This document shows, one piece after another, positions 1-6,522 of a DNA stretch of 13,771 nucleotides. Origin of the DNA: Candidatus Hydrogenedentes bacterium UBA2224 (GTDB lineage Bacteria; Hydrogenedentota; Hydrogenedentia; Hydrogenedentales; SLHB01); the NCBI GenBank assembly GCA_002348185.1, contig DDYW01000035.1, positions 3,297 through 17,067 on the forward strand. Reading direction: 5' to 3'. The first letter of the stretch is position 1; every line of letters begins with the position of its first letter. A model generated the notes under the pieces. The model did not search any database and had not been told where the DNA came from. It was given only the letters and a program-made list of their open reading frames with translations. Position numbers and translations under genes: made by a program.

Positions 1-1065
1 CCCGACGTGATTCACTGCAACGACTGGCACACGGCGCTCGCGCCGGCCTTCCTGAAAGTGTCGCAGCGGGTCAATCCGTCCTGGCGGGGCATCCCGACTG
101 TGTTTACGATCCACAACCTGATCTACCAGGGCCGGTTTCCCGGCGCCCAGTTCTATCAGACGGGGCTGCCGGAACGGCTCTTCACGCCGGATTACCTCGA
201 ATACTATGGCGACGTGAACGTCATGAAAGCAGGCATCGCCTTCGCGAGCAGAATCACCACGGTGAGCCCGCAGTACGCGGAAGAAATTCAGACTCCGGAA
301 GGCGGATGGGGGCTGGACGGCTATCTGCGCACGCGCTCCGCGGACATCAGCGGCATCCTGAACGGCATCGATTACGCGGAGTGGAATCCGGCGGAGGATC
401 CGCTCATCCCGGCGCATTTCTCCCGCAAGAACCTGAGGGGAAAAGGCCGCTGCAAATCCGCGCTTCAGGCCGACCTGGGTCTGCCGGACAAGAATGTCCC
501 CTTGTTCGGCTGCGTCTCGCGCCTGGTCTACGAAAAAGGCATCGACCTCCTGATCGATTCGCTGGAGATGCTTCTCCGTGAAGAGCTCCAGCTCGCCGTG
601 CTGGGCACGGGGGACTCCGAGCTGGAACGCCGTCTGGCAGAGGCCTCGCAACGGCACCCGGAACACCTGAAAGTTATCTTACGCTACGACGAAGCGCTGG
701 CCCATCAGTTTTACGCGGGGTGCGATTTCTTCCTGATGCCTTCGCGCTCGGAACCGTGCGGCCTGTCTCAGATGTACAGCCTGGCCTACGGCGCCATTCC
801 GGTGGTCCGGTACACCGGCGGCCTGGCCAATTCGGTCCGGGACGCCACCGCCAGGAACCTCACCGACGGCAGAGCCACAGGAGTCGTCTTCCGACAGCCT
901 GCCGTAGAAGACTTCATGCGTGCAATCCGGCGCGCCCTGGAGATTTATCAGGATCCCGAGAGGCGCCGCCGTCTCCGGAAGGCGGGCATGGCGGAGGATT
1001 TCTCGTGGGAACGTTCCTCGCGTGAATACGAGCGGCTCTATCGCGAGGCCCTGGTGAAACCATGA
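1..1065 (+). CDS. glgA: Glycogen synthase (ADP-glucose type), 3' part of gene
   Basis: The product is a GT5 glycogen synthase, which transfers glucose from ADP-glucose to the growing end of alpha-1,4-glucan in the cytoplasm. The reading frame is open at base 1, so the N-terminus lies outside the window. About 354 residues are present against roughly 480 in the family, so some 125 are missing. The visible part starts within the conserved 'HCNDWHTALAP' segment. It continues through 'MKAGIAFASRITTVSP', 'GILNGIDYAEWNP' and 'SRLVYEKGIDLL' to the active-site block 'SRSEPCGLSQMYSLAYG', whose catalytic Glu codon is at 751-753, followed by 'VVRYTGGLANSV' and the usual C-terminal 'DFSWERSSREYERLY'. I recall near line-for-line similarity to E. 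coli GlgA. The annotated GTG at base 7 is internal, not the real start. The stop overlaps the start of tsaE by 4 bp (ATGA), which suggests translational coupling. Confidence 0.95.
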   Translation, partial: PDVIHCNDWHTALAPAFLKVSQRVNPSWRGIPTVFTIHNLIYQGRFPGAQFYQTGLPERLFTPDYLEYYGDVNVMKAGIAFASRITTVSPQYAEEIQTPEGGWGLDGYLRTRSADISGILNGIDYAEWNPAEDPLIPAHFSRKNLRGKGRCKSALQADLGLPDKNVPLFGCVSRLVYEKGIDLLIDSLEMLLREELQLAVLGTGDSELERRLAEASQRHPEHLKVILRYDEALAHQFYAGCDFFLMPSRSEPCGLSQMYSLAYGAIPVVRYTGGLANSVRDATARNLTDGRATGVVFRQPAVEDFMRAIRRALEIYQDPERRRRLRKAGMAEDFSWERSSREYERLYREALVKP

Positions 1066-1541
1066 CCGAGCTGGACTGCGTCATCGAGACTGCCTCTCCT
1101 GAAGCGACGCGCCGGCTGGGGGTTGCCCTGGCGGCGATGCTTCCGCGAGGCGCCGTGGTCGCACTGCGGGGCGAAATCGCCACCGGCAAGACCTGCCTGG
1201 TTTCGGGCATGGCCGCCCATTTCGCGGAGACCGACTATGTGCACAGCCCGACGTTCACTCTGGTGAACCAATACGGGCAGGAGCCGGCGCTCTTGCACGT
1301 CGACCTGTACCGGCTGGACGGGCCCGATGAGGTGGCCGAGCTGGGGTACGCGGAGCTGTTCGATTCCGATGACGTCTGTGTCGTGGAATGGGCGGAACGT
1401 GCGGAGACGCTGTTGCCGGATGTTCGGCTCGACATTCACCTTGAACACGCGGGCCGCGACCTGCGCCGACTGACGTTTCATAACCGCCATCTGCTTGGCA
1501 ACGGCTGGCAGGAACGGCTGGAACGCGCCGCCGGACAATGA
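1062..1541 (+). CDS. tsaE: TsaE, tRNA N6-threonylcarbamoyladenosine (t6A) biosynthesis ATPase
   Basis: TsaE is the small ATPase that works with TsaB and TsaD to make t6A at position 37 of ANN-decoding tRNAs. The 159 residues match the usual length. Visible motifs are a Walker A loop G37-x4-G42-K43-T44 ('GEIATGKT'), the family block 'HSPTFTLVNQY' (61-71), 'HVDLYRL' with the expected Mg-binding Asp81, and 'VVEWAER' (107-113), the TsaE version of the strand and switch near the nucleotide. The loop reads EIAT where many homologues have LGAG, but the essential G, K and T are kept. The ATG sits in an ATGA overlap with the glgA stop, so the start is well fixed and probably coupled. The 3' end faces the kinase gene across only 20 bp. 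The C-terminal 25 residues are weakly conserved in the family. Confidence 0.92.
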   Translation: MTELDCVIETASPEATRRLGVALAAMLPRGAVVALRGEIATGKTCLVSGMAAHFAETDYVHSPTFTLVNQYGQEPALLHVDLYRLDGPDEVAELGYAELFDSDDVCVVEWAERAETLLPDVRLDIHLEHAGRDLRRLTFHNRHLLGNGWQERLERAAGQ

Positions 1542-1542
1542 A

Positions 1543-1558
1543 CCCCGCGTTGCCGGGG
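1543..1558. terminator. Short hairpin between convergent tsaE and kinase genes
   Basis: CCCCG (1543-1547) and CGGGG (1554-1558) can pair as a 5-bp stem with a 6-base loop. The hairpin fills most of the 20-bp gap between two convergent genes, where a bidirectional terminator would be expected. Neither side shows a clear run of T, so intrinsic termination is only a possibility. Confidence 0.3.
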
Positions 1559-1561
1559 GAA

Positions 1562-3850
1562 TCAGGCGCCCAGGTTCAGCGCGCGCAGGTCGGCCACCAA
1601 CTCGTGCATGCTCTGGTACCGGTCCTCGGGCTTCTTCTGGATGCACTTCATGACGATGGCGTCGAGTTCTTTCGGGATGGCGTTGTTTGATGCGCTGGGC
1701 GGCGGCGGCATTTCCTGCACCTGACGCATCACCACATTCCCGCTCGCAAACACGATCTGGCCCGTAAGGCACTCGTGCAGCACCATCCCGATGGAGTAGA
1801 TGTCGCTTCGCGCGTCCGCTTCCTTCCCGCGGGCCTGTTCCGGCGACATGTAACTGGGCGTACCCATGACCACCCCGGCCCGTGTGAGCCGGTTATCTTC
1901 AGACTTTGCCAGCCCGAAATCCATGATCTTGATGAGGCCCCCCTTCGCGATCAGAACATTGTCCGGTTTGATGTCGCGGTGGGTGATTCCGCCCTCATGG
2001 ATGGCCGCGAGGGCCGAACCGGCCTGCACCATGAAATTCACCGCTTCGCGCGGGGGAAGCGCGCCCTTCTTCGCCAGGTACCGGTACAGGCTGACGCCTT
2101 CCACATATTCCATGGCGATGTACGCCCGGCCTTCGCTGGCGCTGATGTCGTAGATGCTGACGATATTCGGGTGCGATATCTTTGCCGCGGTGCGGGCTTC
2201 CCGGACGAAACGCTCCCGAAACTCCTCGGAATCGTCGACGAGCGAGCCCAGAAACTTCAGGGCCACCGGCCGATCGAGTTGCTTGTCTCTGGCCAGGTAG
2301 ACGACGCCCATCCCGCCGCGTCCCAGCTCTTTCTGGAGGTCGTAGCGCCCTTCGAGGGCGTTTTCGACCGACTTCATCATCTGGCCGCCGCTCGCCCCCT
2401 GAGCGTTTCCCTGCAGCACGGTATTCGGTCCGACCTTCATCGAGATCCGCGTGGAAATGCTCGAGATCCGGTTGGTGACATCGCGAAAGTCGACGTCCAC
2501 CGTGTGGATTTTACGCAAGATCTGAAGGGAATCGTCCAGCCGCCCGGTCTGTTCATAGGCCAGTGCGAGCATGTAGAAATATTCGAGCAGGGCGCTGTCG
2601 ACCCGTTTTCCCGTAAGGTGGTTCTCGAGGGCCGCGACACAGTGCGCGTAGTCGTGCATCTCATAAAAACAGCGGCCCAGTAATCCGCGGGACACTTCGA
2701 ACGAGGGCTGGTCCTCCTTCACGCGCTGCAAAACTTTGATGGCGTCTGCGAAACGCCCGGCATGGGCGAACGCCAGCCCGGCACGGTAGAAATCGCCGGC
2801 CCGGGTGAAGCAGTCGGCGGCACGCCCGGCGTCTTTCGCCTTGGAAAAGGCTTCCGCGGCCCGCTGGAAGTCGCCCGCGGCGGCATAGGCCGTCCCGGCC
2901 TCGCGCCAGTTGCCCTTGGTCTCATGGAAGCGGCCGACAATGCGCGACGCCTCCTGTTTCTTGCCCGCCTGATTCATGCAGGCCGCGGCGTCTTCGAGTT
3001 TTCCCGCGAGGATGAAGGTTTCGCCGGCACGGACCAGATCGCCGCCGCTGCGGAAGAGCTGGGCGGCCAGTTCGTGGTTGTTCGCGCGCTCGAAACGTTC
3101 TGCGAGCAGGGGGAAGAGCTCGTGGCGCTGCGCCTCCGTAAGGGTGGCGCTGATCTGCGGATTCTGGAGCGCGTTGTAGCACTCGTTAGCCGCCTGGGTT
3201 TGTATCTCCATGGCGTCTCCGGTCGTCTTGAAGTAATTGACAAACATCTGGAGTGCCTGGACGGTGTTCCCGGCCCTGCTGTAGGCCGAAGCGGCGAACA
3301 CGGGTTTTCCGGCCTTGTCGTAGGCCGACGCGGCTTCTTCGAAACGTGCGTTTTCCATGAAGTACTGCGCCGCGGAGGCGAAATCGCCTTCCTTCAGAAA
3401 CAGCCGGGCGGCCTTGAGGGTATCGCCGGCTTTCGCGGTCTCCATGGCGGCCTTATGGTGGTTGCCGATTTTCCGGTACCATTTGGCGGCTTCCCGTGGA
3501 TGGCCGGCCTCGGAATACAGGTTGGCCAGTTTTCCGTACTCCCGGGCTTTTTTCAGTTGCCTGGCTTGCTCTTTCAGGCGCTGGCGGGAACGGACATGCT
3601 CCACCACATCGACGTTCTTTGTGGAGGCCAGCGCGTCGATATCCGCGGCGTCCACCCACCGCTCGCGGCGCCCGCGCCGGATAATCTTGTACACGCGGGA
3701 ACACAGGTCGACCAGGAGGTACAGGACGATCAGGATGACGAACAACTTCGCGACGAGCTGCCAGATCGCCGCAAACTCTTTCCCCATCAGCTCTCCAGCG
3801 TATTCCAGGGGCCAGCCCGCAAGGTCCCACAGCCATTGGATGAAGCGCAT
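1562..3850 (-). CDS. Membrane-anchored Hanks-type Ser/Thr kinase with N-terminal 13-residue helical repeats
   Basis: The 762-residue protein phosphorylates Ser/Thr on unknown partners. Order of parts: a hydrophobic segment (about 34-50) followed by basic 'KIIRRGRRERW', which by the positive-inside rule puts everything after it in the cytoplasm. A repeat solenoid (101-375) is built of 13-residue units of the type K-A-G-D-x3-A-A-x2-Y-x. TPR-like helices follow (about 385-455), then a linker. A complete kinase domain (about 503-762) has a Gly-rich loop 'LGRGGMGVVY', Lys532 (VALKF), Glu551, H624-R625-D626 with Asn631, D644-F645-G646, and 'GTPSYMSPEQ' (663-672). All catalytic residues are present, so it should be active. 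Bacterial kinases of this class more often carry the kinase first and sensor parts last. Here there is almost no extracytoplasmic portion, so the solenoid is the likely sensing or docking part (inference). ATG at 3848-3850 has an AGGGAGA Shine-Dalgarno 8 nt upstream. It is a single-gene unit. Confidence 0.93.
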   Translation of the reverse strand: MRFIQWLWDLAGWPLEYAGELMGKEFAAIWQLVAKLFVILIVLYLLVDLCSRVYKIIRRGRRERWVDAADIDALASTKNVDVVEHVRSRQRLKEQARQLKKAREYGKLANLYSEAGHPREAAKWYRKIGNHHKAAMETAKAGDTLKAARLFLKEGDFASAAQYFMENARFEEAASAYDKAGKPVFAASAYSRAGNTVQALQMFVNYFKTTGDAMEIQTQAANECYNALQNPQISATLTEAQRHELFPLLAERFERANNHELAAQLFRSGGDLVRAGETFILAGKLEDAAACMNQAGKKQEASRIVGRFHETKGNWREAGTAYAAAGDFQRAAEAFSKAKDAGRAADCFTRAGDFYRAGLAFAHAGRFADAIKVLQRVKEDQPSFEVSRGLLGRCFYEMHDYAHCVAALENHLTGKRVDSALLEYFYMLALAYEQTGRLDDSLQILRKIHTVDVDFRDVTNRISSISTRISMKVGPNTVLQGNAQGASGGQMMKSVENALEGRYDLQKELGRGGMGVVYLARDKQLDRPVALKFLGSLVDDSEEFRERFVREARTAAKISHPNIVSIYDISASEGRAYIAMEYVEGVSLYRYLAKKGALPPREAVNFMVQAGSALAAIHEGGITHRDIKPDNVLIAKGGLIKIMDFGLAKSEDNRLTRAGVVMGTPSYMSPEQARGKEADARSDIYSIGMVLHECLTGQIVFASGNVVMRQVQEMPPPPSASNNAIPKELDAIVMKCIQKKPEDRYQSMHELVADLRALNLGA

Positions 3851-3897
3851 GAATAGCGTCTCCCTGCGTTGGTTTTCGTGCTCCTCCTGACGTCTAC

Positions 3898-3927
3898 ATA
3901 GTAATCATCACGCGCTCGAATGCACAA
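3898..3927 (-). promoter_or_regulatory. Possible promoter for the kinase gene
   Basis: Read on the minus strand, TTGTGC (3922-3927) and TACTAT (3898-3903) are separated by 18 bp, matching the sigma70 boxes at 3 of 6 and 4 of 6 bases. The position about 50 bp before the ATG is sensible. The match is weak. Confidence 0.25.
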
Positions 3928-4042
3928 GTTCGGCGGTACAAGAATCCCCGGCTCTGTCAAGAATGTCGTCCTCGGCGGCTTAGCCGCTTTGCGTGAGGCG
4001 CTTATCCCTCTCTTTAGTGGTTCACACCAGCGACCCGGATGC

Positions 4043-4088
4043 AGGCGAGACGCCTGCGCTACAAGAGGCGAGACGCCTGCGCTACAAG
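4043..4088. repeat. Two perfect tandem copies of a 23-bp repeat
   Basis: Bases 4043-4065 and 4066-4088 are identical. Each holds a short inverted repeat around AGA (AGGCG-AGA-CGCCT). In the first copy the pairing extends with two flanking bases to GCAGGCG/CGCCTGC (4041-4057). The core CGCCTGCGCTACA reappears at 12821-12833 in another intergenic gap, which marks it as a dispersed intergenic element rather than a local slip. Confidence 0.9.
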
Positions 4089-4091
4089 TCG

Positions 4092-4105
4092 CCCCGAATT
4101 CGGGG
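4092..4105. repeat. 14-bp perfect palindrome CCCCGAATTCGGGG
   Basis: The sequence is its own reverse complement. It can alternatively fold as GCCCC/GGGGC (4091-4095 with 4103-4107) around a 7-base loop. It begins 4 bp after the tandem 23-bp repeat. No T-run follows, so terminator function is doubtful. A dimeric-regulator site or part of the repeat element are alternatives. Confidence 0.6.
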
Positions 4106-4167
4106 GCTTACCTTTCCTCCCCCGGTATTGCGTCAGAGTCGCCCATGTGACACAATCTGTATGGTTG

Positions 4168-4197
4168 TTGTTTGCGGACGGCCACTTGGGCTATTGT
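4168..4197 (+). promoter_or_regulatory. Weak promoter-like site upstream of the phosphoesterase operon
   Basis: TTGTTT (4168-4173) and TATTGT (4192-4197) are 18 bp apart, matching at 3 of 6 and 4 of 6. This would give a leader of about 135 bases before the TTG start. It is the best candidate I see in the gap, but it is poor. Confidence 0.2.
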
Positions 4198-4325
4198 AGC
4201 GGGGAGGCCGCCACGGGTGGGGATGGTCGTGCGTGTGGCGGCGTTCGCGGCAGCAGGCATGGGCGGGGGGCATTTCAGCGTTCGAGGTTCCCAGCCGCGC
4301 GCGGGCGCAGGCTACAGTGTGGTCC

Positions 4326-4330
4326 AGGAG
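4326..4330 (+). promoter_or_regulatory. Shine-Dalgarno AGGAG fixing a TTG start
   Basis: AGGAG lies 8 nt before TTG 4339. It is the only good ribosome site near the start of the conserved phosphoesterase domain and so decides the start codon. Confidence 0.75.
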
Positions 4331-4338
4331 ATCCGGAG

Positions 4339-5064
4339 TTGCGATACGGAATTCTCTCCGACATCCACGCCAATGTTGAAGCGATGGAAGCGGTGTTGGA
4401 GAAGATCGAAGACCTCAACATCGACCAGATTCTGTGTCTGGGCGATGTCGTCGGCTACAATGCCAGTCCCAACGAATGCGCCGACCTGGTGCGGCAGCGG
4501 GATCTTCCCACGGTATGCGGCAACCACGACGCCGTCGCCTGCGGGCGGGAAGAGCCGTGGGGGTTCAACGTCGTCGCCCTGGAAGCCGCCATGTGGACGC
4601 GCGACCACCTCACAAAGGAGAATATCCACTGGCTGGAAACGCTCCCTGACGCGGTCCAGCCGAACGGCTTGATCGGCGTGCACGGCGCCCCCGGCGATCG
4701 CGATACCTACATGTTCACCTGGGATGACGTCAGCCCCCATTTTGATGATTCCAACGTCAAGGGGAGGAACGCCTGCTTTTTCGGGCATACGCATGTCCCG
4801 GGTATCTTTGAGGCGGATGGTGGATGGACCCCGGTCAACGGCACGAAATTCGCCCTCAAGAACGGCGGCGTCACCTTCATCAATCCGGGTTCGGTCGGCC
4901 AGCCCCGCGACGGCGACCCCCGGGCCTCGTTCGGAGTGTACGACACCAGTGCGCGGGAATTCTGGCTCGTGCGCGTCCGGTATGACGTGCAATCGGCCAT
5001 GGACCGCATCAAGCGCGCCGGACTCCCGGACTATCTGGCGCACCGGCTGGAATTTGGACGTTAA
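4339..5064 (+). CDS. Metallophosphoesterase (calcineurin-like, YfcE/MJ0936-type)
   Basis: This is a 241-residue two-metal phosphoesterase. The motifs appear in order: D8-x-H10 ('LSDIHAN'), G35-D36 ('LGDVVGY'), G61-N62-H63-D64, H115 ('GVHGAP') and G149-H150-T151-H152. The tail carries 'NPGSVGQPRDGDPRASFGVYD', typical of this small bacterial/archaeal subfamily of phosphodiesterases. The physiological substrate cannot be told from sequence. The start is TTG at 4339: the homologous N-terminus 'RYGILSDIHAN' begins one codon later, an AGGAG Shine-Dalgarno (4326-4330) sits 8 nt upstream, and the open frame further upstream is non-coding repeat. An ATG-only caller would add 100 false residues from 4039. 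It is probably the first gene of an operon, with hisB starting 23 bp after its stop. Confidence 0.9.
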   Translation: MRYGILSDIHANVEAMEAVLEKIEDLNIDQILCLGDVVGYNASPNECADLVRQRDLPTVCGNHDAVACGREEPWGFNVVALEAAMWTRDHLTKENIHWLETLPDAVQPNGLIGVHGAPGDRDTYMFTWDDVSPHFDDSNVKGRNACFFGHTHVPGIFEADGGWTPVNGTKFALKNGGVTFINPGSVGQPRDGDPRASFGVYDTSAREFWLVRVRYDVQSAMDRIKRAGLPDYLAHRLEFGR

Positions 5065-5087
5065 TACACGAGCAAGGAAGCTGCACC

Positions 5088-5678
5088 ATGCGAGAGGCCA
5101 CGGTAACGCGTGAAACGAAGGAAACCCGCATTACATTGACGCTCCGGCTGGACGGCGCCGGCCGGGCCGATGTCACAACGGGGGTGGGTTTCTTCGACCA
5201 CATGCTCACGCATATTGCCCGCCACGGCCTGTTTGACCTCACGCTTGCGGCCTCCGGCGATCTTGAAATCGACGCACACCACACGGTGGAAGACGTGGGC
5301 ATCTGCCTGGGCAAGGCCTTCCTGCAGGCCCTGGGCGATCTCAAGGGGATTCGCCGTTTCGGGCATGCCGTCGTCCCCATGGACGAGACCCTTGCCGAGG
5401 CAGCGATCGATTTCAGCGGCCGCCCCTTCCTCCGCTTTGAGGGCGCGCTTCCCCGGGGCAAGGCGGGCGGCTTCGATTCGGAGCTCGCGGAGGAGTTCTT
5501 CCGCGCGTTTGCGGTCAACAGCCGTTCCACCCTGCACCTCGTGTTGCGCGCCGGCACCAATTTGCATCATTGTATTGAAGGTTTGTTTAAGGCCTTTGCG
5601 CGAGCTCTCGACGAGGCGGTCCAGAAGGATCCGCGAGTCGAGGGCGTGCCTTCAACGAAGGGGATGCTGGAGACGTGA
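5088..5678 (+). CDS. hisB: Imidazoleglycerol-phosphate dehydratase
   Basis: HisB is a cytoplasmic Mn-dependent enzyme that dehydrates imidazoleglycerol phosphate to imidazoleacetol phosphate in histidine synthesis. The 196 residues are the normal length of the monofunctional form, with no fused phosphatase. Metal- and substrate-binding motifs are complete: 'GVGFFDHMLTHIARHG' (H38, H42, H46), 'DAHHTVEDVGI' (H64, H65, E68, D69), 'HAVVPMDETLAEAAID' (H93, D99, E100), 'EEFFRAFAVNSRSTLHL', 'NLHHCIEGLFKAFARAL' (H160, H161, E164) and the closing 'PSTKG'. ATG 5088 has AAGGAAG 7 nt upstream. No other his gene is in the window, so it lies apart from a his operon here. Its TGA overlaps the GTG of the stress protein gene by 3 bases within GTGA. 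Confidence 0.97.
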   Translation: MREATVTRETKETRITLTLRLDGAGRADVTTGVGFFDHMLTHIARHGLFDLTLAASGDLEIDAHHTVEDVGICLGKAFLQALGDLKGIRRFGHAVVPMDETLAEAAIDFSGRPFLRFEGALPRGKAGGFDSELAEEFFRAFAVNSRSTLHLVLRAGTNLHHCIEGLFKAFARALDEAVQKDPRVEGVPSTKGMLET

Positions 5679-6508
5679 TCAAACACATCCTGGTGCCAAC
5701 GGACGGCAGCCCGGCCGCCGAGATCGGCGTCCGGTTCGCGGCGGCAGTAGCGACGCACTGCGCGGCCACGGTCCGCGGGCTGCACGTGGTGGACGTCAAA
5801 CTGCTCGAAGGGCCGTTCCTGCGCGATATATCGGCTTCCCTGGGAACGGCGCCGTATGTCAATTACCAGGGCAACATCGCCATGATCCTGGAAGAACGGG
5901 GCAAGGCCGCGCTCGAATCCGTCAGCCGAATCTGCGCCAATCACGGCGTCGAGTGCCGCACGGAGCTCGTGACCGGGCTGGTGGTCGGCTCGATCGTCGA
6001 GCAGGGCGAACTCGCCGACCTCATCATCCTCGGGCGAAGCGGGGAACACAGCGAATGGCTGGACGGTCTCGTGGGTTCCACCACGGGAGGCGTCGTGCGC
6101 CGGGCCACGCGGCCCGTCCTCGTGACGGGACGCGAGACGCCCGGGCACGACCTGTTCGTGGCCGCCTACGACGGTTCCGGCTATTCGCGGGCCGCGCTGC
6201 GCGTCGCCGCGGAAGTCACCCGGGACTGGGGCGCGGCGCTGACGGTGCTTGTGGTGGGGGAGGGAGAGCGCGCGGAAGGCTGGGCACAGGAGGCCGTGAC
6301 GTACCTCGAACCCTACCAGCTCACGCTGCGCTCCGAAGTCCGGAAAGGCGACCCGAGCGAGACCATTGTGGCCTTCGCGGAGGAAAGCGGAGCCGATATG
6401 CTCATCATGGGCGCCTATGGCCACACGAAAGTCCGCCGCCTGGTCGTCGGCAGCACCACGGCGTATGCCATGAATAACAGCCCCTGTCCCTTGTTGTTAA
6501 CCCGGTAA
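5675..6508 (+). CDS. Tandem universal stress protein (two UspA domains)
   Basis: The 277 residues form two Usp folds, about 1-152 and 158-277. Family members bind ATP or AMP and act in stress survival, but the role of a given one is rarely predictable. Domain 1 begins 'HILVPTDGS' and has a nucleotide-loop motif G120-x2-G123-x10-G134-S135, one residue longer than the canonical G-x2-G-x9-G-S/T. Domain 2 begins 'FVAAYDGSGYSRAA' and has the exact canonical form G246-AY-G249-x9-G259-S260. Domain 2 is therefore the more secure ATP site. There is no signal peptide or membrane segment. The GTG start at 5675 overlaps the hisB stop (GTGA), and the protein's first residues (I-K-H-I-L-V-P) match the family start. 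Translational coupling to hisB is likely. Confidence 0.9.
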   Translation: MIKHILVPTDGSPAAEIGVRFAAAVATHCAATVRGLHVVDVKLLEGPFLRDISASLGTAPYVNYQGNIAMILEERGKAALESVSRICANHGVECRTELVTGLVVGSIVEQGELADLIILGRSGEHSEWLDGLVGSTTGGVVRRATRPVLVTGRETPGHDLFVAAYDGSGYSRAALRVAAEVTRDWGAALTVLVVGEGERAEGWAQEAVTYLEPYQLTLRSEVRKGDPSETIVAFAEESGADMLIMGAYGHTKVRRLVVGSTTAYAMNNSPCPLLLTR

Positions 6509-6522
6509 CCTTCGGGGGAGCT

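Larger units (their letters stand above)
3851..4338. other. 488-bp non-coding region between divergent kinase and metallophosphoesterase genes
   Basis: No convincing gene lies here. Open frames crossing it, including 100 codons in frame with the downstream phosphoesterase, translate repeat and GC-rich sequence and resemble no protein. It contains the kinase 5' region, a small hairpin GCGGC-TTA-GCCGC (3975-3987), the tandem 23-bp repeat (4043-4088), the palindrome at 4092-4105, weak promoter-like boxes near 4168-4197 and a G-rich leader of about 135 bases before the TTG start. Confidence 0.7.

Noticed and set aside
2762..3856. 364-codon plus-strand frame opposite the kinase gene
   Set aside because: It mirrors the kinase repeat region, where the 39-bp periodic G+C-rich codons keep the antisense frame open; the product is low-complexity and unlike any protein.
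4147..4165. CRP-like site around TGTGACACAATCTGTA
   Set aside because: Only one half matches the TGTGA-N6-TCACA pattern and no other sign of CRP control is seen.
3920..4199. Short plus-strand frames through the intergenic repeats
   Set aside because: They translate the 23-bp repeat and flanks, have no ribosome sites and no protein resemblance.
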